64,000 nucleotides of DNA from the NCBI GenBank assembly GCA_046294265.1, contig JBKBKC010000006.1, forward strand, positions 62,001 to 126,000, given 5' to 3'. A program made the position numbers and the translations under genes. The notes beneath the pieces are model-generated. The model was not told the origin of the DNA. It worked only from the letters and a program-made list of their open reading frames with translations, and did not search any database. Position 1 is the stretch's first letter, and each line of letters starts with the position of its first letter. This DNA is from JBKBKC01 sp046294265 (GTDB taxonomy: Bacteria; Pseudomonadota; Alphaproteobacteria; Rhodobacterales; Rhodobacteraceae). Shown piece by piece: positions 35,316 through 44,260 of this stretch.

Positions 35316-35343
35316 AGCCGCATCCGTCGCGTGGCATCTGCCC

Positions 35344-36840
35344 TCAGGACCTGCCGCCGGCGCCGCCCGATCCGCCCGAGGGCTTCTCCAGATGCTTGCG
35401 CAACCGGGAAGGCGTGCCAAAGTTTTTCTTGTTGCGAAACGGGTTCTTGGCTGCCTGACTGCGAAAGATGATGCGGATGGGCGTTCCCGGCATGTCAAAA
35501 TGGTCGCGCAAGCCATTCACCAGATATCGGCGATAGCTTTCCGGAATATCCTCGGGGTGGCTGCACATCACCACAAAGGCCGGTGGCCGCGTCTTGACCT
35601 GCGTCATGTAGCGCAACCGGATGCGCCGACCGCCCGGCGCGGGCGGCGGATGCGCCTCGACCATCGCGCCCAGCCAGGTGTTCAGCCGCGCCGTGGGAAT
35701 GCGCCGGTTCCAGACGTCATGCGCGCGCAGGATGGCATCGTGCAGCCGGTCAAGGCCCCGCCCCGTCAGCCCCGACACGGTGACCAGCGGCGCACCCCGA
35801 AGCTGTGGCAATAGCCGGTCGAACATCTCTTTCAACTCGGCCAGTTTTTCCTGCTTTTCCGCCTCCAGGTCCCACTTGTTCACCGCCACCACCACCGCGC
35901 GGCCCTCGCTTTCGGCGAAATCGGCGATGCGCAGGTCCTGCACCTCAAACGGGATCTGCGCATCCAGCAAAACCACCACGACCTCGGCGAACCGCACCGC
36001 ACGCAACCCGTCCGACACCGACAGCTTTTCCAGCTTCTCGACCACCCGCGCCTTCTTGCGCATTCCCGCCGTGTCGAAAATCCGCGTGGGCGTGCCGATC
36101 CAGTCGGTCCGCACCGAGATCGCATCCCGCGTGATCCCCGCCTCGGGGCCGGTCAGCAGCCGGTCAAACCCAAGGATACGGTTGATCAGCGTGGATTTCC
36201 CCGCATTCGGGCGGCCGATCACGGCGATCTGCAAGGGTTTCTTGTCGGTGGGGCGGTGCGCGTCGGGGTCGGCCTCGGTGTCGGCCTCCTCCTCGGGGAT
36301 GTCCACATCGACCACTGGCGCATTCTCGGCCTCGCGTTCGGCAAACTCGGCCTCAAAGGGTTTCAGCAGGCGGTAAAGGTCATCCATTCCTTCGCCGTGC
36401 TCCGCCGACAGCCGCACCGGCTCGCCCAGGCCCAGGCTCCAGCCCTCAAGCGCGCCCGCGTCACCCGCCTTGCCCTCCGCCTTGTTCACGCACAAGATCA
36501 CCCGCGCGCCCTTCTTGCGCAGGATGTCGGCGAACGTCTCGTCCGAGGGGGTCACACCCACCCGCCCGTCGATCACGAACAGGCTCACATCCGCCATGTC
36601 CACCGCCCGCTCGGTCAGCCGCCGCATCCGGCCCTGCAGGCTGTCGTCGGTGATCTCTTCCAACCCGGCGGTGTCGATCACGGTGAAGCGCAGGTCGAAC
36701 AGGCGCGCATCGCCCTCGCGCAGGTCGCGCGTGACGCCGGGCTGGTCATCAACCAGCGCAAGCTTGCGGCCCACCAGCCGGTTGAACAGGGTCGATTTGC
36801 CGACATTCGGGCGCCCGACGATGGCGAGGGTAAAGCTCAT
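35344..36840 (-). CDS. der: Ribosome-assembly GTPase Der (EngA)
   Basis: 498 residues with two tandem GTPase domains and a C-terminal KH-like domain. G1 motifs are GRPNVGKST (about residue 9) and GRPNAGKST (about 210); G4 motifs are NKAE and NKWD; G3 motifs are DTAGLEE and DTAGMRKK. The acidic linker of ~35 residues (about 170-205) separates the domains. Der is needed for 50S assembly. It is the last gene of a yfgM-bamB-der operon (46-base gap after bamB), an order also seen in E. coli. GGAGG precedes the ATG. Confidence 0.97.
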   Translation of the reverse strand: MSFTLAIVGRPNVGKSTLFNRLVGRKLALVDDQPGVTRDLREGDARLFDLRFTVIDTAGLEEITDDSLQGRMRRLTERAVDMADVSLFVIDGRVGVTPSDETFADILRKKGARVILCVNKAEGKAGDAGALEGWSLGLGEPVRLSAEHGEGMDDLYRLLKPFEAEFAEREAENAPVVDVDIPEEEADTEADPDAHRPTDKKPLQIAVIGRPNAGKSTLINRILGFDRLLTGPEAGITRDAISVRTDWIGTPTRIFDTAGMRKKARVVEKLEKLSVSDGLRAVRFAEVVVVLLDAQIPFEVQDLRIADFAESEGRAVVVAVNKWDLEAEKQEKLAELKEMFDRLLPQLRGAPLVTVSGLTGRGLDRLHDAILRAHDVWNRRIPTARLNTWLGAMVEAHPPPAPGGRRIRLRYMTQVKTRPPAFVVMCSHPEDIPESYRRYLVNGLRDHFDMPGTPIRIIFRSQAAKNPFRNKKNFGTPSRLRKHLEKPSGGSGGAGGRS

Positions 36841-36886
36841 GTGCCCTCCGGCAACTGCAAAGCGTGCGCCTTACACCCCCCCGCCG

Positions 36887-38275
36887 TCAGCGGAAAGCGT
36901 GAAGTTGCCCGTTCCGCCCCGGCACGAACATCAGGCCCCGAGCAAAGGCGGGGGCCGCGGCGGCCCCGCCCGGCACATCCACCGTGCCCACCAGCGCGCC
37001 ATCGACCGGGTTGAAGAGCCGCACCACCCCGTCACCCGAGGCCACCACCAGCCGCCCACCCGCCAGAAGCGGGCCGAAATGCGCGGTGATCGCCTGGCGG
37101 CGACGCTCTCGGTCGGTGGTGTAATAGGGCATTGCCACGGACCAGACAGTCTCGCCGGTGCCTGCGTTCAGCCGCACCAGCCGCGCCTCGTCCGACACGA
37201 GGAACACAGCATTGCCCACCGGCAGCACGGGGCCGTAAGCGCCTTCCTTGGCGGTCCAGAGGCGTTCCCCCGTCGCGCTGGAAATCGCTACCGTGCGGCC
37301 CGACTGGTTGCCGATGTAGGTGGTGCTGCCCGCGACCACGGGATCGCCGGTGATCTCGGATATGCCGGTGTAACCGCGCCCGCGCCGCTGGCCTGCCACG
37401 GTGGCCGACCATTGCCGCACGCCGCCGTCGCGCAAGGCTGCCGTGACCTCGCCGCTTGCGAAGGGCAGATAGACCACGTTCCCCGCCACCGCCGGGGCCG
37501 CCGCCCCGATCATGCCAGTGGCCGAGGGCGTGCCGGGCAACTGCCAGACCACGCGCCCGTTGTCGGCGCGCACCGCCCAGGCCGAACTGTCGCGCGCCAC
37601 CACATAGACCACGCCGCCCTCCACTGCCGGGGCGCCCGTCGCGGGCGAGCCCAGCTTCTGACGCCACTGGATCGCACCGCTGGCGGGATCGAGGGCGACC
37701 AACTCACCAAAGCCGGTGGTGGCGAACAGCCGCCCGTCGCCATAGGCAAGACCCCCGCCCGACACCTGCGAACTGTCGCCCGGCGGGGTCAGATCGACCG
37801 ACCATAGCGCCGCGCCTTCCAGCGACACGGCGCTGACGCGCGCCCCGGCGTCGCCGGCAAAGACCCGGCCGCCGCCCACAACCGGCTGTGCGGTGATGCG
37901 GTTGCGGCGGCTGTTGCCCGCACCGATATTGGCACTCCATACCCGCTGCGGGGCCGCCGAGAGCGTCACATGCGGCGACAGGTGGCGCACGTTGCCGCCG
38001 CGATGCGTCCAGTCGGCAGGTGTGGTCATGGCGGGCAGGCTGATGGGCTCGGCGCGGTTCACGATCTGATTGGTGGTGTCCACGGGTGCTGGCTGCCCCT
38101 CGACCGGGATCGAGGCCTCCAGCGGCGCACGCGGATCGAACCGTTCGCCGGTGAGGATCACTTTTCGCGGTGCGCAGGCCACCAGACCGGCAAGCACCGC
38201 AACCAACAGGCCCCCGCGCCGCAGCGCCCTCGAAACGCCGGCTCCGTTCCCTGCCCCGTTCATCGCGTCCGCCAT
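36887..38275 (-). CDS. bamB: Outer-membrane assembly lipoprotein BamB
   Basis: 462 residues from the ATG at 38275; an ATG four codons later is an alternative. A lipoprotein signal (LLVAVLAGLVAC, lipobox LVAC) is followed by an eight-bladed beta-propeller of PQQ-like repeats, visible as repeated G-x-V/L-x-A-L and G-x-x-x-W strands. BamB supports the BamA machine for beta-barrel insertion. It lies between yfgM and der on one transcript, which supports the assignment over a generic PQQ-binding dehydrogenase; no dehydrogenase active-site residues are visible. Confidence 0.9.
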   Translation of the reverse strand: MADAMNGAGNGAGVSRALRRGGLLVAVLAGLVACAPRKVILTGERFDPRAPLEASIPVEGQPAPVDTTNQIVNRAEPISLPAMTTPADWTHRGGNVRHLSPHVTLSAAPQRVWSANIGAGNSRRNRITAQPVVGGGRVFAGDAGARVSAVSLEGAALWSVDLTPPGDSSQVSGGGLAYGDGRLFATTGFGELVALDPASGAIQWRQKLGSPATGAPAVEGGVVYVVARDSSAWAVRADNGRVVWQLPGTPSATGMIGAAAPAVAGNVVYLPFASGEVTAALRDGGVRQWSATVAGQRRGRGYTGISEITGDPVVAGSTTYIGNQSGRTVAISSATGERLWTAKEGAYGPVLPVGNAVFLVSDEARLVRLNAGTGETVWSVAMPYYTTDRERRRQAITAHFGPLLAGGRLVVASGDGVVRLFNPVDGALVGTVDVPGGAAAAPAFARGLMFVPGRNGQLHAFR

Positions 38276-38330
38276 GCGTTTCACGCCTTTCCCGTCGTCC
38301 TGCCGGGCCTGTGGCCCGTTCCGATGCGCG

Positions 38331-38978
38331 TCACGCCCCGTCACGCCCGCCCCCGAGTGCGGTGATCATCTGTGCCGCCCTGCGGCGCAGACCGACCGGG
38401 GCCTGCTCATCCGAGGTAAGCGCGGTCAGTTGCGCGATGCCGGCGGCACTGTCGCCCGCCTCGATCGCGAGATAGGCCAGCTGTTCCAGTGCCAGCGGCC
38501 GGAAGGGCCGCCCCGGCGCCGCCAGCGGATCGAGCGCCGCGCGCCGTTCCCCGGCGGACATCGCCGCCCCTGCCACCGACACGCGCCGCAGCACCGCCAG
38601 ATCGCGCCAGGCCACCGGCAAGCCCGCATCCGCCGCCACCGCGTCCAGCGCCGCAAGCGTGGCCCCGGCATCTTCGGTCGGGTCCGAGGCCAGCAGCATC
38701 CGCACCAACGCCGCGCGTGCGCCGTCGGCCTGAACTGTCGCAAGGGCCGCGCGCCGCGCGTCAGCGGTCCCGGCGTCCAGCGCATCGAGGACAGCATCGC
38801 CAAAGCTGCGCGCCGCCGCCTGCCCCCTCGCCTTTTGCCATTCGGTCCATGCGGCACCGCCCACCAGCAACAGCACCAGCACAATGGCGATCCAGCCGTA
38901 TCGGCGCATCAGCGCGAACAGCCTGTCGCGGCGCACCTCTTCGGTCACCTCGTCGATAAAGCTGTCGGGGTTGCTCAC
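38331..38978 (-). CDS. yfgM: YfgM-like membrane-anchored TPR protein
   Basis: 215 residues from GTG at 38978 with GGAG eight bases upstream. A short charged N-terminus (SFIDEVTEEVRRDRLFALMRRYG) precedes one membrane helix (about 29-45), then ~165 residues of helical repeats rich in Ala and Arg. In E. coli, YfgM is a periplasmic chaperone-like partner of the translocon ancillary protein PpiD. Being first in the yfgM-bamB-der order, the call is firm even though sequence identity to YfgM is probably low. Its upstream gap (38979-39244) is shared with the divergent RND efflux genes. Confidence 0.85.
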   Translation of the reverse strand: MSNPDSFIDEVTEEVRRDRLFALMRRYGWIAIVLVLLLVGGAAWTEWQKARGQAAARSFGDAVLDALDAGTADARRAALATVQADGARAALVRMLLASDPTEDAGATLAALDAVAADAGLPVAWRDLAVLRRVSVAGAAMSAGERRAALDPLAAPGRPFRPLALEQLAYLAIEAGDSAAGIAQLTALTSDEQAPVGLRRRAAQMITALGGGRDGA

Positions 38979-39140
38979 GCCGCCATCTCCTTGCCTGTCA
39001 GACGTCTTATACGGGAAGCAAAGTCCTTGCCAAGCCCCGCCCCCGCCGCCGTCTGCCCTGCGGCCGCCCGTTGCAGCCGACCACCCTGTTTTGCGGGCGC
39101 AGAATTGTTCGTGCCCCGGCCTTGCGGGGTCATGCCGAAA

Positions 39141-39165
39141 AGTTTAATCTGAACCGGACAGTTTA
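39141..39165. promoter_or_regulatory. Possible regulator site upstream of the RND operon
   Basis: Two AGTTTA copies (39141-39146 and 39160-39165) flank CTGAACCGGAC in an AT-richer patch about 80 bases before the efflux operon. The segment resembles operators of TetR-type efflux repressors, but no such regulator is adjacent. Low certainty. Confidence 0.25.
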
Positions 39166-39244
39166 GCGTATGCGATGTGCTTGGGGCTTTGGGCAGGCCA
39201 CCTGCCGCCGGATCGCCGCAGGCCCGTACGACGTGAGGCATCAC

Positions 39245-40477
39245 ATGCGTTTTCTACCCTTCCTGACCGCCATCCTTGTTTCGGCCGCGCTCTACATGCT
39301 GGTGTTCGAACGCGACCGCCTGCTGGCCTTTGCCGCGGGCGAGCAGGTCACCGCTGCGCCTGCAACAGAGGTGGTCGATGGCCCGCCTGGAGTGCCGGAA
39401 GAGCGGCGGATCGCGGTTGTTGTGACCCAGTCGGTGGCACAAGAGATCGACAACGCGGTGCTCGCCCGCGGCCAGACCGAGGCTGCGCGCCAGGTTGAGG
39501 TGCGCGCAGAGGCGTCGGGCCTCGTGGTATCCGAACCGCTGCGGCGCGGGGCCTATGTGACCGAAGGCCAGACGCTTTGCGCATTGAACCCCGGCACGAA
39601 TGCCGCCGTGCTCGCAGAGGCGCAGGCGCGGCTGGAGCAGGCCCGCGCGGGCGTGCCCGAGGCCGAGGCGCGCGTGGCCGAGGCCGAGGCCCGCCTGCGC
39701 GAGGCCGAGATCAACGACCGCGCGGCCACCCGCTTGTCGGAGGGAGGGTTTGCCTCGGAGACCCGGGTGGCGGGGACACAGGCGATGGTGGAGTCGGCGC
39801 GCGCCGCTGTGTCGGGGGCCCGGGCCGGCCAGGCGGCGGCGGCGGCGGCGGTGCGCGCGGCCGAAACTGCTGTGGAGGCGGCACGGCAACAGATCGACCG
39901 CCAGACGATACGCGCGCCTTTCGGCGGCCTGTTGGAGACCGATACCGCCGAACTCGGCGCACTTTTGCAACCCGGCAGCCCCTGCGCCACGGTGATCCAG
40001 CTCGATCCGGTCAAGCTGGTGGGCTTCGTCTCCGAGGCGGATGTGGACAAGGTCGAAGTGGGGGCCATGGCGGGTGCGCGGCTGATCTCGGGGCGCGAGG
40101 TGGTGGGGCGCGTGACGTTCCTTTCACGCTCGGCCGATCCGACCACGCGCACCTTCCGGGTGGAGGTCACCGTTCCAAACGCCGACCTGACGATTCGCGA
40201 CGGCCAGACGGCCGAAATGCTTATTGCGACAGAGGGGCGGCGCGCGCATCTCTTGCCCGCCTCGGCGCTGACACTGGACGATGACGGGCAACTCGGCGTG
40301 CGCCTCGTGGACGACGAAAGCCGCGCGCAGTTCGCCCGCGTGTCCCTGCTGCGCGACGTGCCGCAGGGCGTCTGGGTGACCGGCCTGCCCGATGAGGCGA
40401 CGGTGATCCTGGTGGGCCAGGAATTCGTGATTGATGGCGTGCCCGTGCGGGCGGTGGCGCGCGAGGTGACGCCATGA
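39245..40477 (+). CDS. RND efflux periplasmic adaptor (HlyD/MFP family)
   Basis: 410 residues from the ATG at 39245 with GAGG six bases upstream. The N-terminal membrane anchor (residues 1-23) is followed by a barrel-sandwich lipoyl half (EVRAEASGLVVSEPLRRGAYVTEGQ near 95), a long Ala/Glu/Arg coiled-coil hairpin (about 125-215), the returning lipoyl half (IRAPFGGLLETDTAELGALLQPG), and a beta-barrel with membrane-proximal domain. It joins the RND pump to an outer-membrane channel, which is not encoded nearby. It overlaps the pump gene by four bases (ATGA, 40474-40477). Confidence 0.92.
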   Translation: MRFLPFLTAILVSAALYMLVFERDRLLAFAAGEQVTAAPATEVVDGPPGVPEERRIAVVVTQSVAQEIDNAVLARGQTEAARQVEVRAEASGLVVSEPLRRGAYVTEGQTLCALNPGTNAAVLAEAQARLEQARAGVPEAEARVAEAEARLREAEINDRAATRLSEGGFASETRVAGTQAMVESARAAVSGARAGQAAAAAAVRAAETAVEAARQQIDRQTIRAPFGGLLETDTAELGALLQPGSPCATVIQLDPVKLVGFVSEADVDKVEVGAMAGARLISGREVVGRVTFLSRSADPTTRTFRVEVTVPNADLTIRDGQTAEMLIATEGRRAHLLPASALTLDDDGQLGVRLVDDESRAQFARVSLLRDVPQGVWVTGLPDEATVILVGQEFVIDGVPVRAVAREVTP

Positions 40478-43400
40478 CCGGCATCGTCGACTGGGCCGCC
40501 AGCCGCGCCCGCATGATCATCGCCTTCGTGGTGATGTCGGTCATCGCGGGCACCTATGCCTATGTCAGCCTGCCCAAGGAGGGTGAGCCCGACATCGAGA
40601 TCCCCGCCCTGTTCATCTCGGTCCCCTTCCCAGGCATCTCGGCCGCCGACAGCGAGACGATGCTGGTCAAGGTCATGGAAACCGAGATGGCGGGCCTCGA
40701 CGGCCTGAAAAAGATGACTGGAACCGCGGCCGAAAGCTACGGCGGGCTGGTGCTGGAATTCGAGTTCGGCTGGGACAAGTCCAAGACCATCGCCGACGTG
40801 CGCGACAAGATGTCGAATGCCGAGGGCAAGTTCCCTTCCGGCGCGGACAAATACACGATCAACGAGATCAACTTTTCCGAATTCCCGATTGTGGTGGTCG
40901 CCCTGTCTGGGGCCGTGCCCGAACGCACGCTGCTGCGCGCGGCAAAGGACCTTCAGGATCGCATCGAGGGCATGGATGCTGTGCTCAAGGCCGAACTCGC
41001 GGGCCACCGCGACGAGATGCTGGAGGTGGTGATCGACCCCCTGCGGCTCGAGGCCTACAACGTCACGGCGGGCGAGCTGATCAACGTGGTGGTCAACAAC
41101 AACCGCCTCATCGCGGCGGGCGAGGTGGAAAACGCCACGGGCGCCTTTGCGGTCAAGATCCCCTCAAGTTTCACCAGCCCGCGCCAGGTCTATGACCTGC
41201 CGGTGAAGACCAACGGCGACCGGGTGATCACCCTGGGCGACATCGCCGACATCCGCCTGACCTTCGAGGACCGCACCGGCACGGCACGGGTGAACGGAGA
41301 GGCGACGGTCGCCGTGCAGGTGGTCAAGCGCAAGGGATACAACCTGATCGACACCGTGGCCGAGGTGCGCCGCCAGGTCGAGATCGAGCGCGCCACCTGG
41401 TCGCCCGAAATGCGCGACGCGGTGCGCGTGACCACGGCGCTGGACCAGTCCACGCAGGTTGCATCCATGGTCAGCCAGCTGGAGGGGTCGGTGCTGACCG
41501 CCATCGCGCTTGTGATGATCGTGGTGCTGGCCTCATTGGGCACACGCTCGGCGCTTTTGGTGGGCTTTTCGATCCCGACCTCGTTCCTGTTGTGCTTTGC
41601 GCTCCTTGCGGTGATGGGTATCTCGGTGTCGAACATCGTGATGTTCGGGCTGATCCTGGCCGTGGGGATGCTGGTCGACGGCGCCATCGTGGTGGTGGAA
41701 TACGCCGACAAGCGCATCCAGGAGGGGTCGGGCCCCATGGCCGCCTACACCGAGGCCGCCAAGCGGATGTTCTGGCCGGTGGTCAGCTCTACTGCCACCA
41801 CGCTCTGCGCGTTCCTGCCAATGCTGTTCTGGCCTGGCGTTCCGGGGCAGTTCATGGGGATGCTGCCGGTCACGCTGATCTTCGTGCTGTCCGCGAGCCT
41901 TGTGGTGGCGCTGGTCTATCTGCCGGTCATGGGTGGCGTCGCGGGCCGGATGAGCCGCAACTTCAGCCGCGCCGCAACGCTGCTGAAGGGGGCCGCGCCC
42001 TGGTGGCTGCGCGCGGCGCTGGTGCCGCCGTCGCTGTATCTGATCTTCATCGGGGCGATGCAGGCGCTGAACCCGGCCTATCTGCTGGGCGACGCCGCCC
42101 CGACCGGCGCCTTGGCCATCGTGCCGGGCGCCATCCTCTTCATCCTGGGTGGCATCCTGTCCTCGATCACGCTGGAGGCAGCAAAGATCGAGCGTGCGTC
42201 CCGCAGCATCCGCGCGGGCTATCGCCGCACGGCCTTCGGCTGGTTCATCAAGGCCATTGCGGGCAATCCGGTCATGCCGCTGGTCACCGTGGCGGCGGTG
42301 ATCTTTTTCGTGGTCTCGGTCTTTGGCTATTTCGGCCAGCACTCCAAGGGCGTCGAATTCTTTGTCGAATCCGAAACCGAGCAGGCCAACATCTATGTCC
42401 GCGCCCGCGGCAACCTGAGCCTGATCGAAAAGGATGCCCTGCTGCGCGAGGTCGAGGATATCGTGCTGGCGACGCCCGGCGTGGACACCGTGTTCAGCTT
42501 TGCCGGCGCGGGCGGCCTGAACTCCAACACCGGCGGGGCCTCGGCACCGCTGGATACCGTGGGCCAGGTGCAGATCGAGATGATCCCCTGGGACGACCGC
42601 AAGGACCGCCCCGACCTGGACGGCGATCTCGTGCTGGCCGCGATCATGGACCGGCTCGCGACCCTGCCCGGGATCGAGACCGAGGCGCTGAGCCAGAGCC
42701 GGGGCCCCTCGTCCGGCAAGCCCGTGCACCTGCGCATGAAGGGCGACGATTTCGACATTCTGCACGAGGCGGTGCGCATCGTGCGCGCGAAGTTCGAGGA
42801 CACGAACGGCCTGACCGCCATCGAGGACAGCCTGCCCCTGCCCGGCATCGACTGGGAAATCAGCGTGGATGTGGCGCGCGCAGGCCGGTTTGGCGCGGAT
42901 GTGGCCACCGTGGGCGGCATGGTGCAGCTGGTCACGCGCGGGATCATGCTGGACACGATGCGGGTGGACAGCTCGGACGAAGAGATCGAGATCCGCGTGC
43001 GCCTGCCCGAGGCAGACCGCGTGCTCTCCACCCTCGACACGCTGAAGGTCCGCACGGCGGATGGCCTGGTGCCGCTGTCGAACTTCATCACCCGCCAGCC
43101 GGTGCAGAAACTGGGCCGCATCGACCGCATCGACCAGACGCGATACTTCGACGTCAAGGCCGATGTCGCCCCGGGCCTGACCACCGAAACCGGCACCGCG
43201 ATCAACGCCAACGAACGGATCGAGGTGCTGACCCAATGGCTGACCGAGGCGCAGCCCCTGCCCGCAGGCGTCACCTGGGAATGGACCGGCGACCAAGAGG
43301 AGCAGGCGGAATCCGGCGCCTTCCTGATGAAGGCCTTTGCGGGGGCCCTCGGGTTGATGTTCGTCATCCTGCTGGCCCAGTTCAACAGCTTTTACAACGC

Positions 43401-44139
43401 CGTGCTGGTCTTGGTCGCGGTGGTGCTGTCCACCACCGGCGTGCTGATCGGGATGCTGGTGATGGACCAGACCTTTTCGATCATCATGACCGGCACGGGG
43501 ATCGTGGCGCTGGCTGGCATCGTGGTGAACAACAACATCGTGCTGATCGACACCTATCAGGAATTCAGCCGCTACATGCCACGCCTCGAGGCTATCGTGC
43601 GCACGGCGGAACAGCGCATCCGTCCGGTGCTGCTGACCACGATCACCACCATGGCGGGCCTCGCCCCCATGATGTTCGGCCTCAGCCTCGATTTCATTGG
43701 CGGCGGCTGGTCCATCGACAGTCCGACCGCGCTGTGGTGGAAACAGCTGGCGACGGCGGTTGTGTTCGGCCTTGGCATCGCCACGATGCTGACGCTGGTG
43801 TTCACGCCCGCGCTTCTGGCGCTTCGGGTATGGATCGAGGCAGGGGCCTACCGCACCTTCGCCGGGCTGTCCGCGCTGAGCGGGAAGAACAGCGAGGCCG
43901 CGCGCGATCTGGCGCTGAACCGCGCGGCGGGCAAGGTGCGCGCACCGGTGATCCAGTGGGAGCAGATGCCGGACGGCGCACCCCAGGACCTGCCTGCCCC
44001 GCCCCCGGTCGTGGCGGCCGATCCCCCTCCTGCCACGCTGGTCGTCACGCCAGAGGCGGGGGTGCTGGTGCTGTCCGACCCGCTGCCCGAAAAAACCCCC
44101 GTGCAGGGCATGCCCACCCCGCTGCGGGCGGCCGAATAG
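40474..44139 (+). CDS. RND efflux pump permease (AcrB/MdtB-type)
   Basis: 1221 residues, longer than the usual 1030-1060. Standard RND halves are visible: N-terminal helix 1, two large periplasmic loops (about 35-330 and 615-880) and transmembrane bundles. TM4 reads GMLVDGAIVVVEYADK: D402 is present but the next position, normally the second proton-relay aspartate, is G403. Extra length comes from a segment between TM6 and TM7 with additional hydrophobic helices (about 500-590) and a Pro/Ala-rich C-terminal tail of ~100 residues. The substrate is unknown. It is cotranslated with the HlyD adaptor. A palindromic sequence follows the stop. Confidence 0.93.
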   Translation: MTGIVDWAASRARMIIAFVVMSVIAGTYAYVSLPKEGEPDIEIPALFISVPFPGISAADSETMLVKVMETEMAGLDGLKKMTGTAAESYGGLVLEFEFGWDKSKTIADVRDKMSNAEGKFPSGADKYTINEINFSEFPIVVVALSGAVPERTLLRAAKDLQDRIEGMDAVLKAELAGHRDEMLEVVIDPLRLEAYNVTAGELINVVVNNNRLIAAGEVENATGAFAVKIPSSFTSPRQVYDLPVKTNGDRVITLGDIADIRLTFEDRTGTARVNGEATVAVQVVKRKGYNLIDTVAEVRRQVEIERATWSPEMRDAVRVTTALDQSTQVASMVSQLEGSVLTAIALVMIVVLASLGTRSALLVGFSIPTSFLLCFALLAVMGISVSNIVMFGLILAVGMLVDGAIVVVEYADKRIQEGSGPMAAYTEAAKRMFWPVVSSTATTLCAFLPMLFWPGVPGQFMGMLPVTLIFVLSASLVVALVYLPVMGGVAGRMSRNFSRAATLLKGAAPWWLRAALVPPSLYLIFIGAMQALNPAYLLGDAAPTGALAIVPGAILFILGGILSSITLEAAKIERASRSIRAGYRRTAFGWFIKAIAGNPVMPLVTVAAVIFFVVSVFGYFGQHSKGVEFFVESETEQANIYVRARGNLSLIEKDALLREVEDIVLATPGVDTVFSFAGAGGLNSNTGGASAPLDTVGQVQIEMIPWDDRKDRPDLDGDLVLAAIMDRLATLPGIETEALSQSRGPSSGKPVHLRMKGDDFDILHEAVRIVRAKFEDTNGLTAIEDSLPLPGIDWEISVDVARAGRFGADVATVGGMVQLVTRGIMLDTMRVDSSDEEIEIRVRLPEADRVLSTLDTLKVRTADGLVPLSNFITRQPVQKLGRIDRIDQTRYFDVKADVAPGLTTETGTAINANERIEVLTQWLTEAQPLPAGVTWEWTGDQEEQAESGAFLMKAFAGALGLMFVILLAQFNSFYNAVLVLVAVVLSTTGVLIGMLVMDQTFSIIMTGTGIVALAGIVVNNNIVLIDTYQEFSRYMPRLEAIVRTAEQRIRPVLLTTITTMAGLAPMMFGLSLDFIGGGWSIDSPTALWWKQLATAVVFGLGIATMLTLVFTPALLALRVWIEAGAYRTFAGLSALSGKNSEAARDLALNRAAGKVRAPVIQWEQMPDGAPQDLPAPPPVVAADPPPATLVVTPEAGVLVLSDPLPEKTPVQGMPTPLRAAE

Positions 44140-44167
44140 GAGGCTGCGGCGCAACCCGCGCGCGGGC

Positions 44168-44191
44168 ACCGATTTCTTGCAAGAAATCGGT
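44168..44191. terminator. 24-base perfect palindrome (putative terminator)
   Basis: A gap-free palindrome of 24 bases with core TTTCTTGCAAGAAA follows the RND pump stop. A further partial copy of its core (TTCTTGCAAG) is at 44198-44207. Both lie inside an outer inverted repeat GCGCAACC (44149-44156) / GGTTGCGC (44212-44219). It sits between convergent genes and has low GC. Confidence 0.55.
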
Positions 44192-44260
44192 CTTGAGTTC
44201 TTGCAAGCTCCGGTTGCGCGGTATCATCCGGTCACAGCAACTGGGCCGGGGTCGCCGACG

